Origin: Acanthamoeba castellanii str. Neff
Taxonomy: Eukaryota; Discosea; Longamoebia; Acanthamoebidae
NCBI RefSeq assembly: GCF_000313135.1
Contig: NW_004457598.1
Coordinates: forward strand, 142,026 to 206,025
Length of the DNA: 64,000 bases
Reading direction: 5' to 3'
Shown here: piece by piece, positions 11,962 to 23,066 of the stretch
How positions within the stretch are numbered: position 1 is the first letter of the stretch
Layout of the letters: each line of letters opens with the position of its first letter
Made by a program: the position numbers and the translations under genes
The notes under the pieces: generated by a model
The model's input: the letters and a program-made list of their open reading frames with translations, nothing else
Told to the model about the DNA's origin: nothing
Database searches by the model: none

Positions 11962-12531
11962 TTTCAATTTCTACTCCTATGCGCTCCTCCTTATGTTCTA
12001 TTGCCTTTTCCTTTATCGATTGATCGAATCGCCTTGAGAAGGGATCCGGAAACGTTGGGGGTCAATCGATCCGCCGCCCCTTTCCTCCAAGTCTTCGTAA
12101 GGAAGGCCCTTCTTGTCTCCTCCTTGCGTCCCGACCAAGTTCTTTCTCTGCCCTGGATCGTGAGGCCTCCGTCGATCAATCAATCCAATAACAAGGCCTT
12201 TTCTCGTACCGGCTTCGAAGTGGCCGTTCGCGCTTCCTGCCAACCGTGCCCCGATTTTTCCGGGTTTTGATGATAGTGACCGAAAGACGCGCCAAGCGCA
12301 ACCGTCGCTGCGAGCTAGGCCGCGAAAAGGTAAGCCCCAAGTGAGTTGGTCCAGGTGCAACTGTGAGAAGTTTGATGAGTTCGTGCTTCATCACCAGCAC
12401 CTGCCCCTTTCCCTTCTTGTAGCTGGAGAATGTAGCCACATCATCCCTGAAGAAAGTTGCTTTGTTTTCTGGTTTGTTTATTGAGGTGGTGGAGATAAAA
12501 AAGGCCAGCCTTGGGTGCCAGGCTGATGTGA
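11962..12531. other. intergenic: RasGEF promoter and eIF2 gamma 3' region
   Basis: The two minus-strand genes are arranged in tandem. Minus-strand ORFs here (for example 12013-12360) have no recognisable domain and probably reflect high G+C. Nothing else is seen. Confidence 0.5.
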
Positions 12532-14317
12532 TTAGGCGGAGGAGGAGCCGGGTCCAGAGGAGGAGACCTCGATCTTGATGCCGCGGAGGATCTGGCCCCA
12601 GCCGATGAGCCGCCAGTGCTTCTCGACGCGTCTGCTGAGCGCGATCTTCTCGCCCTCCATGGTACACACGGGAGAGATGAGGACGATCTTGGCAAGATCC
12701 TTCTTGACGGCGATGACGCGGCCACCGGTGGAGGTGGAGCCAATGTTGACCATGAGGGTCTCGCCCTTGCTGAGCTTGGTGACGCGGCTCTGCTTGCCGT
12801 CGCCTTCGGCCTTGACGCCGAGCAGGCGGCGGAGGAGGAAGAAGTTGACCTCAAGCTCGGTGAAGATGTCGGGCAGCTTGCCGACCTCACCCAGCACCTG
12901 GCCGACGAGCCTGTCGCCGCGGCAGAGGGTGGGATCGATCTTGGTGCCGACGCCGATGAGACCGCCGGGCACGGCGAACTGGAGGTCGTTTCGCTCGGCG
13001 AAGAGAGAGACGATCTTGGAGAAGATGGGCACGCACTTGACGTTGCCCTCGGCGTCCCTGGCCACGATACCCGGCCGCACCTCGATCTCGTCGCCGATCT
13101 TGAGTACACCCTGGATGATGCTGCCGCCCGCCACGCCGCCCTTGAGGTCGTCCACCTCGGTACCGGGCTTATTTACATCGAACGAACGGATCACGATCAG
13201 CCGGGGCGACGACGTGAAGTCCCTCATCGGCACGGGGATGCGGTTGACGATGAACTCGCACACCACGTCGATGTTGTGCTTCAGCTGGGCCGAGATGGGC
13301 ACCACGGGGGCGCTCTCGGCGATCGTGCCTGGAGTCAGAAGTGGAGAGGTTAGCGACTGATTGGGCACCAGAGAGAGGAGCGATGGATCAAGCGAGGCAT
13401 ACCCTTGACGAAGGCGAGGATCTGCTGGTACTGGTCAAGCGCGGCCGCCTCCTTGACGAGATCGATCTTGTTCTGGAGGATGATGATGTGCTTGAGCTTC
13501 ATGATCTCGATGGCAGCCAAGTGCTCCGAGGTCTGCGGCTGAGGGCAGGACTCATTGCCGGCGATGAGGAGGAGAGCGGCGTCCATGACGGCGGCACCGT
13601 TCAACATGGTGGCCATGAGGATGTCGTGGCCGGGGCAGTCGACGAAGGAGACGTGCCTCACAAGGCGCATCATGCCCTTGCAGTTGGGGTTGTCGCTCTG
13701 GAACACGTCCTCCTTGTGGCTGCCGTGCGAGCAGTAGCCGCCGGGCTTCTCTCCGAGCCACTCGTCGGCTTTGTAGATCTTGGCGTTGGCATAGCCCAGC
13801 TTGATGGTGATGTTACGCACCAGCTCGTTCTTGAAACGCACAGTCTGGGCAAATTGATCGTAGATGATTAGACAGTGCGCCACGAAAAATTCGTTGATTA
13901 TTCGGGGGGGGGAGGTGATTGCAGCCCTTTGTGTAGCATGCAGGATTGCCACTGCGCAAACTTGGGGAGGCAGCACTCATAACCAAACGTGTGGAAATTG
14001 TGAAGTACAGTTGGGAGGATATCGTACCTGGACGCCAGAGATGGCCTTGACGACGGTCGACTTGCCGTGGGCGACGTGGCCGATGGTGCCGATGTTGATG
14101 GTGGCCTGACGCGAGATGACCTCCGGAGAGAGGGGCGTCAACTTGGCGACGTCGAGAGTGGCAAGGTCCTGCTTCGCCAGATGCGAAGTGTCGAGCTTAT
14201 CCTCGCCCTCGATCGTGAACGTTGTGATAGACTCGTCCGCCTGTTATGAAGATGGGAGGGATCTGTGAGTAATTGATGGAAAATTAAAGGTGCCAGTGGC
14301 ACCAGACGCCAATCCAT
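12532..14317 (-). CDS. EIF2S3: translation initiation factor eIF2 subunit gamma
   Basis: GTP-binding subunit of eIF2, which carries initiator Met-tRNA to the 40S ribosome. Exons 14317-14303 (tentative), 14240-14028, 13844-13403 and 13328-12532; about 488 aa, close to the 472 aa of human eIF2 gamma. GTPase motifs are present: GHVAHGKS, the switch II DCPGHD, NKID and SAQ. The conserved [11 protein letters not shown] segment, the beta-barrel domain (RSFDVNKPG) and the C-terminal [18 protein letters not shown] are all visible. The body is certain. The first exon, encoding MDWRL before ADESITTF, is chosen because an ATG and a GT donor in phase lie just upstream of the acceptor at 14241; another short first exon is possible. 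Confidence 0.95.
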
Positions 14318-15097
14318 CCAAATTTGATCACCCACGTTTATATTTTCGGCTCCTATCTCTCCGTTCGAACTCTCTATGCATCATGATGGTTGATCTTCTT
14401 CATCCACTCATTTTCGCCCCCTATGCGTTCTCATTCTCCGACTGCTTTCTTCGATGCACTCGAGATCCATGCGCTGCAGCTTCTCAATCGGAGGAGGATG
14501 CGCAAGACGTACCATTGTTGCCGTGTGGAAGCAAAGAAGATGAACCTCAGATCCCACAAGCAGCAAAAGCCGGAGCTGGGTTCCAATCCCCTAAATTTCC
14601 CGTTTTCGTGAAGAACAGCAAGGAAAAAAATATGTTTGGCCCAGAAATAAAGCAGACAATGGTTGTGACACCTGGGCTGCTTGCTGTGACAGTTGCTGGC
14701 AAACCTTCCAGCACACCATGAAGCTAATCAAGCCCATTGGATCTTGTTATGCACAAAGCACACCTAACTCTTATAGCAATGTGCAAGCTTGCTCCTGCAG
14801 ACATCAATGATATCCAGCTGAGGTAACACAAACAACACCTCACTCCTTGCAACTATTGGCCAAAGGCTGCAGTGGAGCCCTCATGTTTATGTGTCTTGTA
14901 AGTGTTATTTCGTTTCGTTTCGTTTCAATTTGGTTCTGTTTACATTCTGGGTTATGGAAACTTGCCCCTTCATTTGGAGCGCAGCTTCAGTGAACTTGGC
15001 TGGCTACAAAACAGCGCGTCCGGTTCATCTTATTGGTCTCCACAACAAGCACTCCCATTCAAAGTCATCAGAGCGAATTGCCAGTTATATTGAAAAT
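14318..15097. other. divergent intergenic region between eIF2 gamma and the E2-LRR gene
   Basis: Promoter space for two genes that face away from each other. Bases 14600-14890 are lower in G+C and resemble the other A/T-richer islands. A CGTTT repeat lies at about 14911-14925. A plus-strand ORF at 14290-14721 has no domain and ends without a plausible splice partner, so it is not called a gene. Confidence 0.5.
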
Positions 15098-18000
15098 ATG
15101 TGGCGTCCTCAGAGATCCGAAGTTAGTACGTGCCTATCGCCTTCAAATTGTTTTCGGCAATTCCGATTCTTATTTTGTAGTGGCTCAAATCCGAGATTGA
15201 GATTAACTTGGTGTTGGTGTTCGTTGCTCACAGGGGCCAAGGCGGGCAACAAGTCGCAGACATCGGCGGTGAAGCGCCTTTTGCAGGACCTCAAGCACAT
15301 GCGCGAGCATGTTGTGCCCACCGTCGGCGTGGTGGCCCTTCCTCTGGAGAAGGACCTCTTCACCTGGCACTGCAACATCAGGGGTCCCAAGGGCACGCTC
15401 TACGAAGGCGGTGGTACGTACCTCCCACCTCTCTCAACCCGACGCAAAGCGAATCCTCTCACCTTGATTCCGTACCGTGTAGTGTTCCACTTGGTGCTCC
15501 ACTTCCCCGAGAGCTACCCCTACGATCCGCCCAAGGTCACCGTGTGCACCACCCTGCAGCACCCCAACGGTTCGTGTTGTGTAGTGCTATTGGTGGCCCT
15601 CTCCAACGTTGATGTTGTTCTTCCTGAGTCCTGAGTCCCTTTACGTGGCGACTTACACCATCTTGCCCCACAGTGTTCAACGGGTCGATCTGTCTCGACA
15701 TGCTTCAGCCCGGTGACGAGCAGGAGAAGTACATCGGTTGGAGCTCGGCCTACTCCGTGCAAAGCGTGCTCATCCAGCTCCAGGCGTTCCTCTTCGAGGA
15801 GTCGCCCACCATTCGCGCCGAGGACTGCCGCAAGGCCGTCGAGGCGGTACGCCCTTGCACCAACCATGATGAGTAGATGGTGCGTTGCTCACACGACACA
15901 CACGACCACACACACGACCACACACACACGACACACGACACACAGGCGAACAACTTCACGTGCACGTCGTGCAAGCACAGGCCGCTGCGCTCGTGGCCGG
16001 TGTTCCCGTCCTACGAGACCGACGCCTTTGTGCTGAACAAGGCCGAGACCGAGATCATCAAGGATGAGCTGGTCTGCTTCCACTCCAAGCGCACCTTCCA
16101 GGAGGACTGCCTGGGCTTCGGTATCTCGTACCACAAGAACATCAAGACGGGCGACATCCAGGAGTACGACTGCCCTCCCTTCCCCCGCGCCTCTGTTCGG
16201 AAACCACGATACAAGTTCGTTGCTAACGTAACTCAACACAACAACAGCATTTCCTCGCCGCTGGACCTGCTCGGCGTGCGTGCCTTCATGCGCGAGAACA
16301 TCAGGAAGTCGTCCATCAACGAACCCTTCACCCACTGGCTCCCTGGTAACGCCTCCCCTCCAGGCATCTGCCCAAATCAGTTCAGTTTTGGCTCACAACC
16401 ACCAATACCACATCTAGTCTACCTCAACGACGAGCACGGAAAGAAGGCGTTCCATTTGGCCCAGCGGAGCATCAGCATGCTCTGCGCCAGCAACACGCGC
16501 GAGTTCAAGCCCCGCATGGCGCTCAGCGTGTTCCCCAAGCTGATGAACACGATGATCCTGCACATCATGAAGGGCCAGATCCACGCGTCGGTCAAGGCGC
16601 TCGAGGGCTACTGCGCGTTCCACCAGATGTTCCTCAAGTTCCTGGAGACCTACCCCGAGCTGCACCAGGAGTGCCGCGATCTGGTCCACGGCTTCCTCAA
16701 GTCGGAGGAGGCCCGGCACAAGACCAAGGTTGAGTCGCTGGGCGAGTTCATGTGCTACCTCACCGTCACGCCCGAGGTGCAGTGGAAGGACATCGCCTCG
16801 CTCCTCATCAACGAGCAGTCCGACCGCCAGGTCATGTGGATCATCAAGGTTCACGCACTCCCTCAACCACCCTCGCCGCACACGCACGATCGCACACGAA
16901 CAACCGCACACACGTGCCTGACATTCTTCTCTATATATCGTACAGGACTACCCGCACCTGGGTACTGACCAGGAGGACGCGGCCGTGGACAAGGTGCGCG
17001 CCAACGTGTCGTTCGACGCGTCGATCATGGGCATCCGCCACATCCTGTTCCACTACTACTTCATGGAGCACGTCGCCCGCCCGCTCGGCGGCACCATCGC
17101 CGAAATGTCGGCCAACTACGAGCGGTCGTTCGGCCGGCCCACCAACAAGATGGTGGAGAACATGCAGCAGGCCTTCCGCGAGATCAAGAAGGTCAAGACC
17201 CACAACGACTACTTCTCGCGCATCGGCCTGCCGGTGGTGAGCGAGGAGCAGCTGGTCGCCTGGCTGCGCAAGTCGGTCACCAACTCGAAGCGCCGGGACT
17301 ACCACGGCGTCGAGGGACCCAAGGTCCCCTCCGCCAAGGAGCTGGCCGAGGAGTCCATCAAGAGCGTCGTGCCGCTCGAGACCCTGTGCGTAAAGGTACG
17401 GTGTCCATGATCGACCAATCATTTCACAACGCGCCGCGTACAGTGCTGACGTCACGACACACAACACACGCGACACAATATCGATAACCAGGACGAGAAG
17501 GGCGAGCTCAAGCTGCACGACAATGAGGAGCAGTGGAAGGAACTGTGCAACTCGCGCTGGGGCTTCAACTCGCTGCCGGCTCACTACACGGCCGGCTGGC
17601 GCACCTTCTACCTGCAGAACAACCTGCAGGACCTGGTGAGCTCGCTCAACGAGTATCCCGACTTCAAGCACTTCTACCAGACGCTCGACCTGTCGAGCGA
17701 GGGCCTCACCCTGCTCGAGCTCACCCTGTTCGCGCCCAAGCAGCTCAAGTCGGGCTACTACTGGCTCACCGCGCTCCTCACCCGCCTGCCCAAGCTCCAG
17801 TCGCTCAAGATCTCGCGCGGACCCGACGGCGGCCTCGGCCTCAAGGGCGTGCGCTGCCTCGTCAAGGGCCTCAAGAACAACAAGTCCTCCATCACGTACG
17901 TCTCATTCATGACAACACGACACACGATCCACCACCAACACACGAAACACACGCACGAGCTGACGCGTCTTTTTTATGTTGACCTATAGGTCGCTGGACC

Positions 18001-18350
18001 TGTCGTACTCGGGCATCACGTCGGAGTGCTGCGAGCTGCTCGCCGAGGGCATCCTCGCCTCGACCCACCTGCAGCGCCTGTCGCTGGAGGGCAACGCCAT
18101 CCGCCAGACTGGCGCCAAGGAGCTGAGCCGCGTGCTGTGGGACCACGAGTGCCTCACGGAGCTCAACCTGTCCAACTGCGACGTCAATGACGGCGGCGCC
18201 AAGGAGCTCGCCGACGGTCTGCTGGCCAACAAGCGGCTCGTCAAGCTCGACCTCAGCCGCAACGGGCTCGGCTACTCGGGTCTCCGCGCCGTCCTCTACA
18301 ACCTGGCCTTCAGCCCCTCCATCAAGTGCGCTCCTGCTCCATTTGCAAAC

Positions 18351-18387
<37 letters not shown>

Positions 18388-21364
18388 GATGCTAACCGCA
18401 CACACTCACATAGGGAGCTGAACTTGTCGCGCGTGTCGGGTTCCGGGTCGTCGAGCGATCTCAACGAGCTGGGCGAGGCCCTCTCGAAGCTGTTCCGCAT
18501 CAACGTGACGCTCAACCGGCTCAACTTCTGGGAGACCAGCATCGCGCCGGCCTTCACCGCGAGCGTGTTCGAGTCCCTCCGCGGCAACCGCGCCCTGCGC
18601 CACCTCGACATCAGCCAGATCGGCACCATCAACAGCGACCAGCTGGGCCACCTCGGTGCGGCCCTCACCAAGAACAGGACCCTGGCTTCGCTCCTGCTCG
18701 AGAACAACAACATCTCCGGCCACGGCCTCGAGACCCTCTACAAGGCTCTCCTCGTCGAGAAGGAAGAGGTACACGACACGACCAACGACACGACCAACGA
18801 CACACGATGACAAACACAATGACACACGATGAGAGTTTAGCGCTGATTTGATGTCGATACGGTGTGCAGGAAAAGGGCAAGGCGGTCAACGACGACGAGC
18901 GCACGCGCAAGGAGAAGCGTCGCGATGAGATGCTGGACAAGGTGAAGGAGGTGGAGAAGGAGTTCCACCTGAACCTGGTCGAGTTCAACCTCAAGAACAA
19001 CGGGCTGGGCTCGGCGGCGGGCAAGATCCTGGGCAAGCTCGTGACCGTGGCCTCTTCGCTCGAGGTGCTCACGCTCGACCACTGCAGCCTCGACGCCAAG
19101 GCCGGCGAGACGCTTGGCCTCGCCCTGGAGACCAACACGCGCCTGCGCACCCTCAAGCTGCGCCACAACACGCTGGGCAAGGAGGGCGCCAAGGCCCTCG
19201 CGGCCGGCCTCCGCCACAACAAAACGCTGCAGGTGCTCGACCTCAGCGGCAACGGCATCGGCGTGTCCGGCGCCCGCGCCATCGCCGGCACCCTCGCCGA
19301 CAACGCCTCGCTCACCGAGCTCAACCTGTTCGGCAACCTGGTCGACGTCGACGGCGCGCGCGACCTGGCCAAGGCCCTCGCCACCAACAAGACGCTGGTC
19401 AAGCTCGACCTCGGCCTCAACCGCATCCGCGACAAGGGCGCCCAGGCCATCGCCCAGGCCATGGCCTCGGCCGAGCAGCTCACCGAAATCGGCCTCAAGC
19501 TCAACTTCATCAAGGACCACGGCGCCCTGGCCGTGGCCAAGGCCGTCTCCGTCTCGCCCGCCATCCGCAGCTTCAAGCTCGCCGGCAACCAGCTCGAGGA
19601 CGAGACCCTCCTCGCCATCAACGACCTCATCAAGAGCCCCCACATCTCCTTCGATCTCGCGCCCCGCGTCGCTCTCCTCGTACGCTCTCTCACACTGCTC
19701 CTTGTTACTGTCTCGACACCGCACACGCACACGCAAGTGCGCTGACTGTGTGTGTGTGTGTGTGTGTGTGTGGTGAAGGATCCCGAGCGAGTGGCGCGCA
19801 GCGTGTGGGTGACGCCCCTGCCGGCACGCGTGAAGAAGGAGAGCGTGCGCAAGCTCTTCTACGACGCCCACTGCGGCGTGGTGCTCAACGTGGCCATCCA
19901 GGACCACAGGACCAAGACCAGCCCCTCCAAGGCCCAGTACGCCTTCGGTACGCTCCTACCGCCGCCCTTCTTCTTCATCTTCTTCTTCATCATCTTCACC
20001 ACCACCACCGTCACCGTCACCTTCCTGACCTGTGTGTTGCGTGTATGCGTACAGTCGAGTTTGCCCACATCAACTCGGTGACTCTGGCGTTGGACCTGTC
20101 GGCCAGCGGAAGGGTACTTTCTTCTTCCTCTTTTATATGTACCTCTTTATATGTATATGTTTTTGTGTGAATATGTTGATATTTAATTTTTATTGATAAT
20201 TTATTTTTTTCATCATAGGCCAAGGTCGACGGACAGAAGGTGCGGATCTACCGCGTGGGCACGCAGAACAAGACGGCCCAGAGCGAGGCCGCCGGCAAGC
20301 CCACCGCAGGTCGGCGCGAGGAGCCCCAGCGCAGCAGGCCTGCCGTCCGCGGTGGCCGTGGCGGTGGACGTGGCGGCGGACGCGGAGGTCGCGGTAGGCG
20401 CTAAACTCCTTCTTCTCGCTCTTTCGCACGCACGCACGCACGCTCGCTCGCTCGCTCATGTACTGCTCAGCTCTCCACCGATACGCACAGACCAATAAAA
20501 CGGAGACTGTACAACACGCTCTCGCCATCCACCCCCCCGAGCTCATTGGCCTCTGCGTGTCGTGTGCGTGTCGTGTCGTGTCGTGCGAATACAGACTTCC
20601 AAAGGGACACACCGCGCAGGCCATTTGTGTTTCCTTCAGAGCGGGCCGGTAAGACCCCGACCTATTCCCGGCCCGCGCCCGCACCCAAGCCAGCGCCCGT
20701 GCCGTTCCGCGAAGCTCGGCCGCGACCGTTGTCGTCGTCGTCTTCTTCGTCGGCGTCGACGTCGGGCGGTGGTGGTCGCAGCAGGGAGACCCAGGGAGCG
20801 GCGACGCGCAGGCAGCTGGCGAACAACAAGGAGAGCCTGTGGTACCGCGAGGAGATGCGCCGGGCGAGCAGCATCACCGATCCGGTCGACAAGATGCTGT
20901 TCAAGTGCGTTGTCGAACGACAAAAGCGCACACGTGTGCGCACACGCAAGGGCTCACCCAACGTGTGCGTGTGCGGTGGTGCGTGCGATGATGTGCTGTG
21001 GCAGGCTGAGGCTTCAGGAAGTGGTGGAGGAGACGCCGTCAGGGGCCTTGCCCTCGTTGTCCGTCTACGAGACCTTCTTCGCTCCTCCGCCTCCTGTACG
21101 TCCCCCTCCTTTCCTCTTTTTTTTCCCACCCCAGCACCGACTGTGCGCTTTTTCTCACTGGTGGCTCGGCGTGCGTGTGCGTGTGCGTGTGCGTGTGCGT
21201 GTGCGTGTCATGTATGTCGTGTATGTCGTGTCGTGTTGGCTTGCCTGTGGTGTTGGGGACAGCTTGAAACCGAGTTCCGACCTTCGCCCCCCGCGAACTG
21301 GGACGTCAGTCCGGAGGCGCAGTGGGAAGCGGCGCCCGAAGAGTGGACCTCGTCCGAATGGTGA
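15098..21364 (+). CDS. E2 ubiquitin-conjugating enzyme fused to LRR, RRM and RGG regions
   Basis: Predicted 1491-aa protein. Exons 15098-15125, 15234-15413, 15483-15569, 15674-15846, 15946-16163, 16248-16345, 16418-16848, 16946-17395, 17492-17895, 17990-18325, 18414-18768, 18870-19679, 19779-19947, 20055-20113, 20219-20393, 20595-20904, 21005-21095, 21263-21364. Residues about 10-156 are a UBC fold with HPN and the catalytic Cys near 105 in NGSICLDML, so it should accept ubiquitin or a ubiquitin-like protein. A C-terminal E2 extension follows (a CxxC near 162-165, then SPLDLL and FTHWLP). Ribonuclease-inhibitor-like leucine-rich repeats span about 640-1190, an RRM about 1191-1275 (RNP2-like VWVTPLP, RNP1-like YAFVEF), then an RGG-rich tail. 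If the donor at 20394 is not used, translation stops at 20404 (1327 aa). The 20595-21364 segment has no start codon in its frame and joins in phase, so it is included here. Confidence 0.8.
18351..18383. repeat. (CA)n in an intron
   Basis: Uninterrupted CA dinucleotides inside intron 18326-18413 of the E2-LRR gene; polypurine-poor, sense-strand CA. Confidence 0.9.
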
Positions 21365-21584
21365 AAGCAGCCGGCTGGCCAGCAACCAACCAAACCGTGC
21401 AACACGCGACGAACGTTACATAAAACCCGATGCTTGAGTACAATGTCCCATTTTTGATGGTTTCAGTTTGTGCGCTTGGAGTGGACCTTGGGCGGCGTCT
21501 TGTCCGTGGGGTACCGCCACAGCCCTTTGAGTGGTTGGGGTTCGGTCGTGAGCACGCGACGACGAAGAAGAAAAGGGCGCGGCA

Positions 21585-22416
21585 TCACTCGAAGCGGTAC
21601 GCACCCATGTGGGCGTAGTGGTCGGACGCCAGCTCGTCGCGGCCTTGGTCGAGCTTCACAAAGACGTGACGGCCTTCGACCTTCACCTCGTGGGTCCTCT
21701 GCTTCTTCCCCTGCGGTACCGCCGCGGCACGACACGCAACACGCGCATTGAGCCAGAAGAAGACGAACACGCCACGAAGGGGGGGGGAGGCTGGCGTGCC
21801 TTGGAGCACGGGCCGTCGAGGCCTTTCTTCAAGATGCCCTCGCCCGTGTGCACGTCGATGTAGTACCTGCATACACCGTGTGGATCGCATACGTGCCATC
21901 TATCAAGGTCTGATTTCATTCGTAGCACACGACACACGACACACGACATGTGGGGAAAGCGCACTTGTGCCAGGGACACACGATGCACTGGCGACCTTGG
22001 ATATCCTATTATGCACGCACGCATGCACGCACGCACGCACGCACGGTGAGATGAAAGGACACGCACGCGCGCAGGGCCTTGTTCTGAGGTACCTCGATGT
22101 CGCCCTCCGACAGGGGTCCGCCAAAGTCTGTTGCGTTGGTGAGCGCAAGAAGCTGTGTGCGTGTCGTGTCGTGTCGTGTCGTGTCGTGTCGTGTCGTGTC
22201 GTGTGGTACGGTAGCAAACGGAGTCGAGGGCACAATAGTCATCTTTGCCGGAACCCACGTTGAGCACGAGCACGTCTCGACCCTCCACGCACACCCGCTT
22301 TCGGTGGCCCACCTCGTCCACGCTGCCCACGTCGACCCATTCGCCCCTGCCCTCCTCCTCATCTACCAAGCACACTCGTCAGCCACACACGACACACGAC
22401 ACACCGCACACGTCAG

Positions 22417-22466
<50 letters not shown>

Positions 22467-22832
22467 CACAGAGGCGAGCAGGGCGATGAGAGTACAGGGC
22501 ATGATCTGGTAGGTGTGTGTGGTCTGGAAGGGCAGCGCGAGGGGTTTGGTGCGTCCGGCCGGGGTGAAGGCCTCAGCTGGTGGTCGTAGGATGGTCTCCG
22601 TCTGCACCTCCTTCAGCACGAACCTGTCCACCGCCGCCAGCAGCCCCACCTGCGTAGTTTTTTTTTTCAGTATATATTTAACATAAATAGATTATTCAAT
22701 TTAATCATTATTTAAAAAAAAAGGCTGCACCTTGTGTACGGTGACATCGGCACGACGGAGCATGAATGACCGCTTCTCTCGCTGCCCCACCTGTGCAAAG
22801 AAGTTCAATCTGTCGCTTGCCGCCCCCTCCAT
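21585..22832 (-). CDS. soluble Rieske [2Fe-2S] protein, RFESD-like
   Basis: Predicted 225-aa small Rieske protein, like the animal RFESD family, probably a soluble electron-transfer protein of unknown partner. Exons 22832-22731, 22649-22496, 22362-22210, 22127-22093, 22005-21965, 21866-21800, 21710-21585, summing to a multiple of three. Both cluster-binding motifs appear only after splicing: C-Y-H (in CYHFGGPLSEGDIE, across 22210/22127) and C-P-W-H (in CIVCPWHK). The following segment, HTGEGI and later KGKKQRTHEVKV, aligns with the RFESD order. The 21711-21799 intron has a GC donor. The N-terminal 85 residues are not recognised, and the 22496 donor is chosen on phase; a TG-repeat intron there makes alternatives possible. 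Confidence 0.75.
22158..22204. repeat. (TGTCG)n pentamer array in an intron
   Basis: About nine GTGTC/CGTGT pentamers in the 22128-22209 intron of the Rieske gene; in the sense strand it reads ACACG. Confidence 0.9.
22413..22464. repeat. (CA)n in an intron of the Rieske gene
   Basis: About 25 CA units on the plus strand, TG in the sense of the gene, within the 22363-22495 intron. Confidence 0.9.
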
Positions 22833-23066
22833 CTCCGCAAAATAAAATAACTTTCTTCTTATCAAGCTGGAGAAATCGTGCACGATATTGTGTCAAGAAT
22901 TCCAAGAATGTCAGGCCCCTTCTCTATTGACTGTTTGAAATTCCGAAAACCGATACTGCGGGATCGCTGTCGACATTGTTCTGTTTTCCTTCTGGCTGCG
23001 TTGGTCTTGGCTTTGACTCACCCCCGCGAGAGGACCAACACCACCAAGCAGCGCCACAGGTCAAAG

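Noticed and set aside
12575..13360. 261-aa and 245-aa plus-strand ORFs over eIF2 gamma
   Set aside because: Antisense of a certain, highly conserved exon.
14290..14721. 143-aa plus-strand ORF between eIF2 gamma and the E2-LRR gene
   Set aside because: Starts at a non-ATG codon, has no domain and overlaps the eIF2 gamma first exon region.
20458..20652. Separate small gene starting at the ATG at 20458
   Set aside because: Its frame does not match the downstream open frame at 20595; the only in-phase donor would make an intron of about 31 nt, while joining to the preceding RGG exon is natural.
22701..22883. Upstream start at 22883 for the Rieske protein
   Set aside because: In frame, but the extra 17 codons are A/T-rich (TTA, TTT, TAT) unlike local coding sequence; the ATG at 22832 is preferred.
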